Below, piece by piece: positions 53,284 through 63,237 of a DNA stretch of 64,000 bases (the first letter of the stretch is position 1; each line of letters opens with the position of its first letter). A program made the translations under genes and the position numbers. The stretch lies in the NCBI RefSeq assembly GCF_900167975.1, contig NZ_FUZU01000001.1, positions 530,580 to 594,579 on the forward strand. Reading direction: 5' to 3'. The notes under the pieces were generated by a model. It was not told the DNA's origin and searched no databases. It saw nothing but the letters and a program-made list of their open reading frames with translations. The stretch is from Ohtaekwangia koreensis. Lineage in GTDB: Bacteria > Bacteroidota > Bacteroidia > Cytophagales > Cyclobacteriaceae.

Positions 53284-54204
53284 TTAAATGTTGATCGTGT
53301 CTTTAACGATAAATATAGGCCTGTCCTTCACCTTTTCAAATGCTTTTCCAAGGTAGAGTCCAAGCATACCGAGAATCATAATGATCAGGCCGCAAAGAAA
53401 CCATATTGATAATATCAGGCTGGTATACCCAACGACCTCTATGCTTCCTGCTATATATCGGATCAGCGTATAGATTCCCAATAAAGATGATATGAGCGAA
53501 ATTACAAGACCTAACTTTATGGTTAGCCGAAGTGGCTTATCAGAAAATGAGATGATCGTGTTTAATGCTAGCTTGATCAGTTTATTCCAGGAGTAGCTGG
53601 TCTCCCCATGTTTTCGTTCGCTATGCTCAACCATAATGGAGGTCTTCGAAAAACCAACCCATTGTATCATGGCTGGAAAATAACGGATCTGGTCTTTCAT
53701 ATTTACAACCGCATCGATAGCCTTCCGATGATATATACCAAAGTTTGCAATGGAACTATCTTGCTTTGTCTCGGTTAGATAGCCGAACAGAGAATAAAAT
53801 ACTTTTGAGGATATCCGTTTGAAGAAAGTGTCTTTCCGCGCTTCACGTTTAGCAAAGATGATCTGGTAATTTTCTTTCGTCTTCTCAAATAATTTTACAA
53901 TCTCTTCGGGCTGATCCTGAAGATCACAATCCATCACTACAACCCATTCACCTTTACAGGATTCAAGACCGGCACTAATGGCATAATGCTGCCCAAAGTT
54001 CCTGGAAAGATTAATCCCCTTTACCCGATTATCACTCTGTGCAATTTTTGAAATTAACTCCCACGAATTTTGCGGACATTGATCATTGACAAATAAGATC
54101 TCGAAATCTTCGGCTAATTTATTTTCTATTGTATCACGTAACCGCTGGTACAATTCAACCAAAGAGTCTTTACCCATATAAACGGGGATCACAATTGAAA
54201 TCAT
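53284..54204 (-). CDS. Family 2 glycosyltransferase, ArnC/GtrB-like polyprenyl-phosphate type
   Basis: A 306-residue GT-A enzyme: ISIVIPVYMGKDSLVELYQR, LFVNDQCPQNSWELI, NLSRNFGQHYAISAGLE, VVMDCDLQDQPEEIVKLF (DxD) and SERKHGETSYSWNKLIKLAL, followed by two C-terminal membrane helices (about 235-285). This layout is that of ArnC, GtrB and DPM1-type transferases, which load a sugar onto undecaprenyl phosphate at the inner face of the membrane. First gene of a four-gene unit. Confidence 0.92.
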   Translation of the reverse strand: MISIVIPVYMGKDSLVELYQRLRDTIENKLAEDFEILFVNDQCPQNSWELISKIAQSDNRVKGINLSRNFGQHYAISAGLESCKGEWVVVMDCDLQDQPEEIVKLFEKTKENYQIIFAKREARKDTFFKRISSKVFYSLFGYLTETKQDSSIANFGIYHRKAIDAVVNMKDQIRYFPAMIQWVGFSKTSIMVEHSERKHGETSYSWNKLIKLALNTIISFSDKPLRLTIKLGLVISLISSLLGIYTLIRYIAGSIEVVGYTSLILSIWFLCGLIIMILGMLGLYLGKAFEKVKDRPIFIVKDTINI

Positions 54205-54343
54205 GAAACTCTTTTTTTTTGAAAAGTAAACATAATAATTATTACTATGAACTTTTCTATGAATAATGCGAATGGATAGTCAGTGTGGTGGTAAGACCAG
54301 GTAATTCAATAGAGAGTCTCAATTCCCCCAGGCCACTACAATG

Positions 54344-57300
54344 CTAGTTGATCACTACCGTCTGCGTTACTACTTTATCGCCATTGCTGGCTTTTAAGAA
54401 GTATATACCATTCGGAATAGTTTGGAAATCAGAAGTCTCTAATGAGTAATTATTTTTATCGACCGTTATTTCCAATGCCGTAAAGAATCGCAGAATACCG
54501 AAGCTGTCGTACAAGCTTACGGTAATTTTTTGCTGCTTATCGGCGGCGATATAAAATGCCGGCTTTTCGCCAAGCGTTGGATTAGGGAAGAGTATAAAGT
54601 TGAAGAATGGATTGCGGTTAATGTCTATCGGTATAACTTTTGAATAAGTATACTTCCGGTCAAAGTCCGTTTGCTTTAACCTGTAGTAATTCAATCCCGG
54701 GAAAGGTTTTTCATCTGTGAATGAATAATTTTTTCGCGAAGTGCTGTTGCCTCCACCAGGTATAGCTCCAACAGACTCATAGTTGATTCCATCTTTTGAT
54801 CTTTCAATGGAAAAAAAATCATTGTTTGTCTCGCTGGCTGTAGCCCATTCGAGAATGCTTTGCTCCTCGTGACTATACCCTGTGAAATATAGCAGCTGGA
54901 TGGGTAGCGGACTTTGTCCGGTGTTGCCACCTGACCACCAACTGAATTGTGTTATACCGGGTACGGTGACGGTGCGTACGGGCGATGTATTGGAAAAGGT
55001 CTGGCCACTCAGTACATCGTTCCATGCCGAGGTGCCATTCCAGCGTTGCATCTTTATTCCATTGGCAGAAACGTCCAGTATAGTCGCCGTTGGGTCTTCT
55101 GTATTCGCGAAACTGAAGGTAACGGTGGCATTGTAAGTGCCTGCTGCTTGCGTGCTTGAAAAATGCCAATACCTTCTGATCGCCTGGGCAGGTGTTGCCA
55201 CCGATGTGACAGCCTCAGAGCCGGTAGGCCACATCGATGATGAGCTTTGTGTTGCAAATATTGTATTGACACCCAACGTACCTATATTTCCGGAAGCCAG
55301 ATTTATAGTTACCGGTATATATACTTTTGAGGCCGTTCCCATCGGGAATATATAGTTCGTGGATGTATTGCTTCCGATAGTCCATCGTAATTCACCAGCG
55401 GCATTTTGACTTTCGGAGATAATGCAACCCGGTGTAGTTCGCACAATGGCTGAAGAACTGGGATTCGATATCGTGACTTTGTGTCCATTCAAATTAAGCG
55501 CACCGGCATTCAGATTTAAAACACCTGTTGAATTCAATGTGACGTCTACTAAGGGTTGCAAAACTGTATTTGTGCCCTCAACGATAATGGAGCTGAATGT
55601 TTCAGAACCACTCGCGTTACTAATAGTTTGTGTAGTGCCTCCATTGAACTTTATAGTGCCACTGTTTGGAATCAGTGTTCCGAAATTACTCCAGTTACCA
55701 GACAATGTAATGGCCCTTTCGGAAACTGTGTTTTCCAACGATAATGTAGCACCGGATGCTATCGTTAAGTTTTTTGCCATCGCAGGTATAGTGGCACTTG
55801 ACGCGGTTACAACAGTCGGTTGATTGGCAATGCAGGTTTCCATCGGTTTAATTACAACGTTGTTGGTAGCAGTAGGGGCTGTTGCTATAGTTTGAAAACT
55901 CGTGCCATCCCATTGCACCCAGTTTGCATCATCCGTCCAATAGTTATTGGCAGAGGATCCTGTCCAGAAATAATCTCCGGAAGCTACACCGCTGGTATTG
56001 GAGGGCTGTGTTACTGTGATGGATGCTGTTGTTGACAATGGAGTATTACAGGACGTGTTAGGTATTTTTACGGCCTTCACTACAAACGTCTGGCTTGTTG
56101 TAATTCGAAAGGAGGGGAGTGTAATAGTACCACCTGTGCCCATTACAGAAGATCCGACATCGGTGGTGTTTGATACATTTCGTAAAGTATATATTACGCT
56201 GCTTTGAGACGATACTACTTGTATGGCAGCTTTTGTATTGATGCAAGTACTGGCGGACACTGCATTAACTCCCAGGGATCCCGATGGATTCGTACAAGCT
56301 ACAGTGACGGAAGCAGATGCCAGGCTTTCTGTCTTGCCACTTTCAACGGCCGTGGCCGTAAGTATGCCACCCGCGTATAGATCGGTACTTCCTATACCGG
56401 AAAGCGTCCATGTTCCGTCAGCGAGCGTAACCGTTGTGCCTAAAAATACTCCATCTAAGTAAACATTAATAACTGTTCCTGTTGCAGCTGAAGATGTACC
56501 CGATACAACGGTTGCTCCTTCGGTATAGCTACCTGTTATTGTAGGGGCTGTAGAACGCGATAGCACGGTTACTTCATTTGAAAAAGCACTTGCCGATTCT
56601 CCGGTTGCTGTTGCTGTAGCTTTTATAAGATTGCCTCCGACCAATGCAACTAAACCACTAATAGTCCAATTTCCATTTGCATCCACAGTTGTAGTGCCTA
56701 CTGAAGTTCCATTTTTGTATAGGGTTATCGTTGTGCCGGTTGCTTCTATAGAAGTACCCGATACGCTGGTAGCGCCTGTGATAATAGGACTCCTTACTAT
56801 TGGAGCTGTTGACGTTTCGGTAACGTCTCGTGTAGCGAGAGCAGAAATGCATTGTCCAGACTGTAATGCATATACTGTAATGACTTGTCCCAATGTTAAG
56901 CTAAGTCCTGAAAACGACCAGTTGCCTCCGGTAGCAGTGGTGCTCGATTGGAGATTTCCGTTAATATATAGTAAGACTGTATTTCCTGCTGTTGCAGTGC
57001 CGGTGAGAGAAGTTGTTGTTTGAAGGATTGGGTTTGTGCTAATAACCGGTGTACTTGTTGTTCCGGTAGTACCAATGCAAATAGTTGTTGTTTTTGGAGA
57101 TTCACACTTGCCGCTTTCTTGTGCCGTAACCCAAAATATACCCGATGCTATACAGTTGGGTCCACCCCCTGTACAATTGGTAGTTCCTCCAGCACAGTTA
57201 TATAGGAAAGTATTGGTAGCACTTGTCGTTGTAGTTGTCAATATAGTGCCGGGAGCATTGGGTCCATAGATGGTAATGATAGTTCCGGTAGCAGCTCCTG

Positions 57301-58486
57301 TAGGCCCACTTCCTCCTATACCTTTGTTAGAACTGCAAGTAATGGATGGTACTAAACTACAGGTTGCACCCACGGTAACAGAATTCGAATCATAGCTGAC
57401 AGATTTAGAAGTTGCTGTTGCCGTGGCTTTCACAGCAGCACTGAGTGTTAAAGCCGGAATTCCCGAGAGCGTCCATGTACCGGATGAGACAGTAGTAGTA
57501 CCCACAGATATACCATTCACATATACATTGATAACAGTACCGTTCGCTTCGGATGATGTTCCACTCACGGATGTTGCACCAACCGATAGCGGACTATTTA
57601 CGACAGGCGTAGCAGATCGCACAGGAGGAAGGCCACTGTTAAAATTTGATGGTGATGTTGGTAATGACGCATTGATCACGGATGTCCATGCGTTACCAAA
57701 GTTCCCTGCATACGAAGCATCATTTACCCCTGCGATATCGCTGGGGCCCGTCTGTAAAACTGATTGTGTACTGATGACGGTATTGGCTACCATGCGAACC
57801 GTAGTAGATGCATTAAAGGAAGGGAAATGCGTAGTGATGACAGATATAGGTATATAGAAGTCGTAGAAGTAATCGGGGTTACTGCAGTTCGTTGTATATG
57901 CCACTGACTTTTGACTATAGTCATCATACGACAAAGTTGTTTTTACAGTGGGAGTTGTAGTGCCGTTTACGTCATTTAGCCGGATGCCTATATTTGTGAT
58001 GAGTATAATTTCAATTTCAAATCCGGGGTTGCCGGTAACATAATTCGGGTCTTTCAATGAACCGCTGTTACCGAATAAACCATCCGTATCAAGCAGAATG
58101 CTATATCCCTTGGAGTTTGTGGCATAGTTGCCGAGACGAAATCTGAAAAGCCAATTAGCTCCGGATAAATATGTATATGCAGAACTGTAGAATGAGGCAT
58201 CATCTACCATATCAGTAAATCCACAGGAAGGTCCTGTTGCGAGATCGCCTGTGGGTTCTGCATTGGGAAGAATGATAGCCACATACGGTATTTCACTTTC
58301 CTGCTCGTCATTGTCAACGAATCCTTCATTGTCTGTTGAAACATAGTTGTCCAAATTCGGATCAAGCACAGATTTTCCAGCAACTGCCGGTTTAACAATT
58401 AACCCTGGTGTTTGTGCGGAAAGACTAGTGATGATAAAAAATATGGGTAGTAATGCCACCCTTGTGAATTTTGAGAGGATCGACAT
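54344..58486 (-). CDS. Large T9SS-secreted protein with Ig-like repeats
   Basis: A 1380-residue surface or secreted protein. Signal peptide (about 1-24, ending SLSAQ). N-terminal domain (about 25-290) contains DTDGLFGNSGSLKDPNY. A series of bacterial Ig-like (Big_6-type) modules follows between about 300 and 740, recognisable by repeats of GTVINVYVNGISVGTTTV / GTTITLYKNGTSVGTTTV / GTVINVYLDGVFLGTTV, each ending in W-T-L/I-SG. Then comes a beta-strand-rich region with GDYFWTGSSANNYWTDDANW (about 840-1190), a domain with LEWATASETNNDFFSIERS, and a T9SS type A sorting domain (FNFILFPNPTLGEKPAFYIA to the end). Likely adhesin or matrix protein. Monocistronic. Confidence 0.9.
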   Translation of the reverse strand: MSILSKFTRVALLPIFFIITSLSAQTPGLIVKPAVAGKSVLDPNLDNYVSTDNEGFVDNDEQESEIPYVAIILPNAEPTGDLATGPSCGFTDMVDDASFYSSAYTYLSGANWLFRFRLGNYATNSKGYSILLDTDGLFGNSGSLKDPNYVTGNPGFEIEIILITNIGIRLNDVNGTTTPTVKTTLSYDDYSQKSVAYTTNCSNPDYFYDFYIPISVITTHFPSFNASTTVRMVANTVISTQSVLQTGPSDIAGVNDASYAGNFGNAWTSVINASLPTSPSNFNSGLPPVRSATPVVNSPLSVGATSVSGTSSEANGTVINVYVNGISVGTTTVSSGTWTLSGIPALTLSAAVKATATATSKSVSYDSNSVTVGATCSLVPSITCSSNKGIGGSGPTGAATGTIITIYGPNAPGTILTTTTTSATNTFLYNCAGGTTNCTGGGPNCIASGIFWVTAQESGKCESPKTTTICIGTTGTTSTPVISTNPILQTTTSLTGTATAGNTVLLYINGNLQSSTTATGGNWSFSGLSLTLGQVITVYALQSGQCISALATRDVTETSTAPIVRSPIITGATSVSGTSIEATGTTITLYKNGTSVGTTTVDANGNWTISGLVALVGGNLIKATATATGESASAFSNEVTVLSRSTAPTITGSYTEGATVVSGTSSAATGTVINVYLDGVFLGTTVTLADGTWTLSGIGSTDLYAGGILTATAVESGKTESLASASVTVACTNPSGSLGVNAVSASTCINTKAAIQVVSSQSSVIYTLRNVSNTTDVGSSVMGTGGTITLPSFRITTSQTFVVKAVKIPNTSCNTPLSTTASITVTQPSNTSGVASGDYFWTGSSANNYWTDDANWVQWDGTSFQTIATAPTATNNVVIKPMETCIANQPTVVTASSATIPAMAKNLTIASGATLSLENTVSERAITLSGNWSNFGTLIPNSGTIKFNGGTTQTISNASGSETFSSIIVEGTNTVLQPLVDVTLNSTGVLNLNAGALNLNGHKVTISNPSSSAIVRTTPGCIISESQNAAGELRWTIGSNTSTNYIFPMGTASKVYIPVTINLASGNIGTLGVNTIFATQSSSSMWPTGSEAVTSVATPAQAIRRYWHFSSTQAAGTYNATVTFSFANTEDPTATILDVSANGIKMQRWNGTSAWNDVLSGQTFSNTSPVRTVTVPGITQFSWWSGGNTGQSPLPIQLLYFTGYSHEEQSILEWATASETNNDFFSIERSKDGINYESVGAIPGGGNSTSRKNYSFTDEKPFPGLNYYRLKQTDFDRKYTYSKVIPIDINRNPFFNFILFPNPTLGEKPAFYIAADKQQKITVSLYDSFGILRFFTALEITVDKNNYSLETSDFQTIPNGIYFLKASNGDKVVTQTVVIN

Positions 58487-59337
58487 ATAACTTGGGTTAA
58501 TAATAACGGTCTTACATTCTAATATACAAAGAGATTCTTGTTGCTGCTGATTACGCAGAGAAAGTTATTTGGAATTCTGCTTGTTGCGGTGGTCGCTGTA
58601 TTTGTACAGTAGACTGTAGTTCGGATTGCTGCTCTTGTGTGTTTAAACGTTCACTTAGGTATATAATGTGTGGTCTCTTTGCAGAATCAACTAAATATAT
58701 ACCGGCGTGAAGTCTTGCGGTGAATCATTCTATATATTATGTCAGCATCTATTAAGGAGAGTCCATGAAAAGCATTCGTATTCATAGACGAATGCTGTGC
58801 TACATGGTAATCACACTACTACTATTAATATAGTGTAGCATATGAGACATTCCTATATTCACGCACACTATTTTAATTCAACTGGTAAACTTGTCGTCTT
58901 ATGTAATGATGATGTGATTGAACGTAATAAATGCTCTATACACTGTAGAATGTAGTGCCGGATGCATTTATATAGCTGTGAAATTTATATAAAGCCCTTA
59001 CGTAAAATTAAGAATGTGTTCAGGTAAGGAGAATCCTGAAACAACTTCGTTATCTATATCCTGATAAGGCATTCTCTTAGTTGATTTACGTATTTGTAAG
59101 GGATATCAATGGTATATTTTAAATATAGGGGCGTGTTGTAATGCGATAATTATAGTGACTCATGATTTAATTTATGTAATTACTGTCATCGAGGTTGTAA
59201 TGATATTCGCATAATCGTGTCGATTGTATCCACTTTTCTGCATATGATGGTTAATGATATGCTAAAGTTACTCCACACTTCGTGAAAAGAGCCGGTGTAA
59301 GAAATTCAAAGCGAAAAGCGATATTCTGTTGATTCGC
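58487..59337. other. Long gene-free region
   Basis: About 850 bp of AT-rich sequence between divergently placed surface-protein genes, with many TATA-type steps and no ORF that looks coding. It should hold the promoter of the 1380-residue protein on the minus strand, but no exact TAnnTTTG is evident near its start. Confidence 0.5.
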
Positions 59338-59448
59338 ATGAAAGTGATAACAGTTACTGTTATATCGTTGAAAAAAATGGTGCAGTTTGTCTGGTGTTTA
59401 AGTTTACTCATCGGTGCATGTTTTATTCTCACCCTTTACTCTACTTAA
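59338..59448 (+). CDS. Possible 36-residue single-pass membrane peptide
   Basis: Short ORF MKVITVTVISLKKMVQFVWC... with a hydrophobic C-terminal half (VWCLSLLIGACFILTLYST). Followed 3 bp later by another tiny membrane ORF. No family or promoter recognised; may be chance. Confidence 0.22.
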   Translation: MKVITVTVISLKKMVQFVWCLSLLIGACFILTLYST

Positions 59449-59451
59449 GAA

Positions 59452-59586
59452 ATGCACGATGTCCTATCATTTGATGCATTGCAGCCACATGAAATCCACA
59501 TGAGTATGAATCCACACCCATTTGTAAGTACTGCACTCATATTTGTCATTTACGGTATAATCTGGATAGTGGTCTATCGCATGTAA
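59452..59586 (+). CDS. Possible 44-residue single-pass membrane peptide
   Basis: ORF with a polar, His-rich start (MHDVLSFDALQPHEIHMSMN) and a clear membrane helix (VSTALIFVIYGIIWIVVYRM) at the C-terminus. It adjoins the preceding tiny ORF in the gap before the beta-helix protein. Unrecognised; low confidence. Confidence 0.28.
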   Translation: MHDVLSFDALQPHEIHMSMNPHPFVSTALIFVIYGIIWIVVYRM

Positions 59587-59628
59587 GGCGACAAGTGTAT
59601 AGAACGTAAAAAAAATTTCCCATCGCTA

Positions 59629-59636
59629 TACTTTTG
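59629..59636 (+). promoter_or_regulatory. Promoter -7 box of the beta-helix/malectin protein gene
   Basis: TACTTTTG matches TAnnTTTG exactly. A start near 59643 gives a leader of about 58 nt. No clear -33 box. Confidence 0.5.
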
Positions 59637-59700
59637 AGACATCAAATCTTTATGTCAGCAAGGTGCTGCTTAATACTTAAAGAATATAAATGTCAAAATC

Positions 59701-62157
59701 ATGAGAGTAAATGCGAAGTTGAAAATTGTCTTAGTAGTGGCTGCTTATCTGTTGGTAAATTTTTCATGGGCACAAAGCTGTAACTGTAAGTATACAGTGG
59801 GGCTGACTGAAACAAATGTAGATGGTAAAGCTTTAGGTATTAATCCCGGTGATGTTGTTTGTATACAAGCTGGTAACAGAAGCGTATTACGTTTCTCAAA
59901 TTTTCAGGGTAGTGCAACACAGCCTATTATTATTAAGAACTGTGGTGGATTGGTAAACGTTGAGAACTCTGATAAAAGTTATGGTATGTGGTTTTCTGCC
60001 AGCCGTTACTTCAAAGTAACCGGTACTGGTGACGCAAGCCTTACATATGGTATACGCGTGAAGATAACAAAGGATGGCTCCAACGCTGTTGTTGTATCAG
60101 ATCTAAGTTCAGATGTAGAAGTTGATCACGTGGAAGTTGCCGGATCAGGTTTCTCTGGTATCATGGCTAAAACAGATCCACGTTGTGATCTTACTGCAAA
60201 CCGTGGTGTCTTTACAATGTATAATGTATCGATACACGAAAACTACGTGCACGATGTGAAAGGTGAAGGTATGTATATCGGTAACTCATTTTACAATGGC
60301 TGGACTGGTAATACATCTTGCAGCGGAACTACACTTTATCCACATGATATTATCGGATGTAAAGTATATAAGAATATAATAAAGCGTACCGGAGCGGAAG
60401 CAATTCAGGTAGGTGCTGCTTCATCGGGTTGTGCGATCTACGGTAACGATGTTGAACTTTTCGGACAAGATCCTTTTGCGAACTATCAGAACAATGGAAT
60501 TCAGATCGGACTTGGTACCGGTGGTGTGATGTATAACAATATAATTAAAAACGGACCTGGAAATGGTATAATTATACAAGGTAAAGGTGATAACGTACTC
60601 TATAATAACATCATCATCGGCGCAGGTAGTAACGGTATATATTGCGATGATGCAACAACAAGCGGTACACTTGGTTCAGGTTTCTCTTTCGTGAACAACA
60701 CGATTATTACTCCCGGCGGTGACGGATTGAAGATCGCTGCTGAACGTGTAACCCTGAATCACTTCATCAATAACATCGTGATCAAGCCGGGCACTGGTGT
60801 ATATCTGAATAAGACAATGACTAGCGTCAAAATTGAGGAGCTTAACAATTACTATAGCGCTAACCTGGTTGATGCAAAATTTGTGAACGCGACAGCGAAC
60901 GATTATCATCTGCTTACTACGTCTCCAGCTTTGAACAAAGGCGTATCTGCATCTTCTTATAATGTAACATTCGATTATGATAATAAGAGCAGACCTTCCG
61001 GAGGTACCTATGATATAGGTGCATTTGAAATGCAGACAGCAACGAACAGTATACCCACTGTAAGCGCAGGTGCTGATAAAGCGATAACACTTCCTACGGC
61101 TACGACTTCTGTTACGGGAACAGCGAGCGATTCAGACGGAACAATTGCTTCCTATACCTGGACAAAACAAAGTGGTCCTGCAGCTACGTTAGCAGGTACA
61201 ACAACCGCTACACTGTCGGCTTCTGCACTGGTTGCTGGTACCTATACTTTCAGACTTACTGTGAGCGACAATGCTGGTGCATCTGCATACGATGATGTAG
61301 TAGTAACGGTTAACAGTGCAACGGTGAAACCTCCGGTAGTAACGGCTACGCCTATATTTAGAATCAACGCTGGTGGTACTGCTGTAACTGCAAGTCCGAT
61401 TAACTGGACATCCGATACACAAGCTGCTAAATCACAATACCTGGATGCTGCAAGTGCTAACTATACATCGGGTAGCTCGGGCTGGACAGGCACAAACACA
61501 ACAGGTGCTCCAAACAATTTATTCGGTCCGAATCGTTACTCACCTACGTATGGTGGTACTACGATGGAGTGGAACCTGCCTGTGCAAAGCGGAACATACC
61601 AGGTAAATTTATACTTCGCTGAAACTCCGTATGCAGGTGGTGTAAAACAAGCTGGTGCACGTGTGTTCCACATTAATGCAGAAGGTGTTCGTCAACTTAG
61701 CAACATCGATATATATGCAGAAGCAGGAATGAACGCACTGAAAAAGCAATTCGAAGTTACAGTAACCGATGGTACACTTGATCTGGACTTCGTTCGCTCT
61801 GTAGGTAATCCGCAGGTAAATGGTATCGAGATTGTAGCGTTAACCGCACAGACTACTACAGCTACTGCACGTATCGAAAGCACTGAAGAAGCACAAACAA
61901 CAGAAGAGACTGTAGCATCTGTACAAGCTAGTCCGAATCCATTCACAGATAAATTATACCTGACATTGGATTCAGAAAGCAAAAATGTTTCAGTGGTGTT
62001 ACAAGATATGAGTGGCTATACTGTACTGCAGGATCTGCAACAGGATGTATCTGCGATCACACTTGATTTCGCAACGAAAAGAATTCCTTCCGGCATATAT
62101 GTTATCACAGTAAATGCTGATGGTAAAGTTCTGAAGCAGCGCCTTGTGAAGAACTAA
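59701..62157 (+). CDS. T9SS-secreted right-handed beta-helix protein with PKD and malectin domains
   Basis: An 818-residue secreted protein. Signal peptide (about 1-25, ending FSWAQ). Parallel beta-helix (about 30-445) with repeated N-N-x-I rungs (MYNNIIKNGPGNGIIIQGKG, VLYNNIIIGAGSNGIYCDD), the fold of polysaccharide lyases and mannuronan epimerases. PKD-type domain (about 455-545: GTASDSDGTIASYTWTKQSG). Malectin-like carbohydrate-binding domain (about 555-725: FRINAGGTAV, YQVNLYFAETPYAGG, DFVRSVGNPQVNGIEI). T9SS sorting domain (about 745-818: ASPNPFTDKLYLTL, RIPSGIYVITVNADGK). No catalytic residues can be assigned with confidence. A strong promoter box and terminator bracket the gene. Confidence 0.93.
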   Translation: MRVNAKLKIVLVVAAYLLVNFSWAQSCNCKYTVGLTETNVDGKALGINPGDVVCIQAGNRSVLRFSNFQGSATQPIIIKNCGGLVNVENSDKSYGMWFSASRYFKVTGTGDASLTYGIRVKITKDGSNAVVVSDLSSDVEVDHVEVAGSGFSGIMAKTDPRCDLTANRGVFTMYNVSIHENYVHDVKGEGMYIGNSFYNGWTGNTSCSGTTLYPHDIIGCKVYKNIIKRTGAEAIQVGAASSGCAIYGNDVELFGQDPFANYQNNGIQIGLGTGGVMYNNIIKNGPGNGIIIQGKGDNVLYNNIIIGAGSNGIYCDDATTSGTLGSGFSFVNNTIITPGGDGLKIAAERVTLNHFINNIVIKPGTGVYLNKTMTSVKIEELNNYYSANLVDAKFVNATANDYHLLTTSPALNKGVSASSYNVTFDYDNKSRPSGGTYDIGAFEMQTATNSIPTVSAGADKAITLPTATTSVTGTASDSDGTIASYTWTKQSGPAATLAGTTTATLSASALVAGTYTFRLTVSDNAGASAYDDVVVTVNSATVKPPVVTATPIFRINAGGTAVTASPINWTSDTQAAKSQYLDAASANYTSGSSGWTGTNTTGAPNNLFGPNRYSPTYGGTTMEWNLPVQSGTYQVNLYFAETPYAGGVKQAGARVFHINAEGVRQLSNIDIYAEAGMNALKKQFEVTVTDGTLDLDFVRSVGNPQVNGIEIVALTAQTTTATARIESTEEAQTTEETVASVQASPNPFTDKLYLTLDSESKNVSVVLQDMSGYTVLQDLQQDVSAITLDFATKRIPSGIYVITVNADGKVLKQRLVKN

Positions 62158-62184
62158 TAGCTGATTACTCTCTGATTAAGCAAG

Positions 62185-62217
62185 AAGGCTTGCCCCTGGA
62201 AAGGGGCAAGCCTTTTT
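62185..62217 (+). terminator. Intrinsic terminator
   Basis: Perfect 12-bp stem AAGGCTTGCCCC / GGGGCAAGCCTT with loop TGGAAA, then TTT. It ends the beta-helix protein gene, 28 bp past the stop. Confidence 0.92.
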
Positions 62218-62331
62218 GTTGATATAACTTAAAGAATGATGGAGAATGAAATGTGAGGATATAACGTTCAAAGCATGATCGTCTTTTAAATTTATAGCTA
62301 TACTTTCCTGGAGAATACTTAACAACCAAGA

Positions 62332-63144
62332 TCAACCCTTCCCGGCAAGAATAACCGTAGAGTCTTTCATGTCGAAGGCAGAAGGAGAGAGGCCTGTAAA
62401 GAATTTGAAATCTCTTACGAAGTGAGACTGATCGAAGTATCCCGAACGATACGCGATGGATGTAAGTGATTCTTCTTTATTGGACGTGAGTATAAGACTC
62501 TTCTGAAAGCGATTTATTTTATAGTATAGCTTGGGGGAGAGGCCGGTATAGTGTAGAAATAATTTTTGAAGGTAGCGAGAGCTTATTCCATACCGGAAGG
62601 CAACATCCTCTATGGTGTCACAAAAGTCTTCGCTTTTCATCTCTGCAATCACATTGTTGACTACCTGGAATATTGTGTTCTTCTTTTGAAAAGCAGGAAG
62701 CTTTTTTAATAAAAATGATTCAAGCAGTGCAAGTTGCTGGCTGAGATGTGGCGCGTTTAATAATTGTTCGTGAAGCTGCTTTACTTCTGCGCCACCCAAT
62801 GCAGTAAAGTCCGTAACCTGGTCGTTAAAAATATCGATGCGATCGTTTAGCACCAGCGATGCAGTGTGTGGATAAAAGCGAATTCCAAGCATCTTGTTTT
62901 TCCCAAGCGACTTAAAATTCAGCGGATTGATAATCTGGCCCCAGAGCTCTACCCGTGGCGTTGTATCAAAACTATTTTCACGTCCGGTTTGAAAGGAGCC
63001 AGTGCCCAGGTTGAACATGATCTCCATGTTCCCGGTAGCACAAGCTTTGTCTTCGAACACTATATCTGTATCGTATTCACACACGTAAAAGCATTTTACA
63101 AATGCTCTTAAATTCTCGCTTGGTGTATATTCCTGATACGTCAT
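62332..63144 (-). CDS. AraC family transcriptional regulator with DUF6597-like sensor domain
   Basis: A 270-residue regulator. N-terminal domain (about 1-150: YTPSENLRAFVKCFYVCEYD, MEIMFNLGTG, MLGIRFYPHTAS) is of the DUF6597 type common in Bacteroidota. C-terminal AraC helix-turn-helix pair (about 165-260: VAFRYGISSRYLQKLFLHYT, LTSIAYRSGYFDQSHFVRDF). Ligand unknown. Transcribed alone; the downstream AraC gene is on the same strand, about 95 bp upstream in transcription. Confidence 0.9.
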   Translation of the reverse strand: MTYQEYTPSENLRAFVKCFYVCEYDTDIVFEDKACATGNMEIMFNLGTGSFQTGRENSFDTTPRVELWGQIINPLNFKSLGKNKMLGIRFYPHTASLVLNDRIDIFNDQVTDFTALGGAEVKQLHEQLLNAPHLSQQLALLESFLLKKLPAFQKKNTIFQVVNNVIAEMKSEDFCDTIEDVAFRYGISSRYLQKLFLHYTGLSPKLYYKINRFQKSLILTSNKEESLTSIAYRSGYFDQSHFVRDFKFFTGLSPSAFDMKDSTVILAGKG

Positions 63145-63237
63145 GCCGGTTTTAAAGATAAGAATATAACGCCAAACTTAGCGCAGGCAAATGGCAAAGG
63201 CTTGTACAAATCGGAACACGTGAAAAAATATGCAACA

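Noticed and set aside
57423-57857. Plus-strand ORF of 144 codons
   Set aside because: Antisense to the Ig-repeat surface protein; its apparent repeats mirror those of the real gene.
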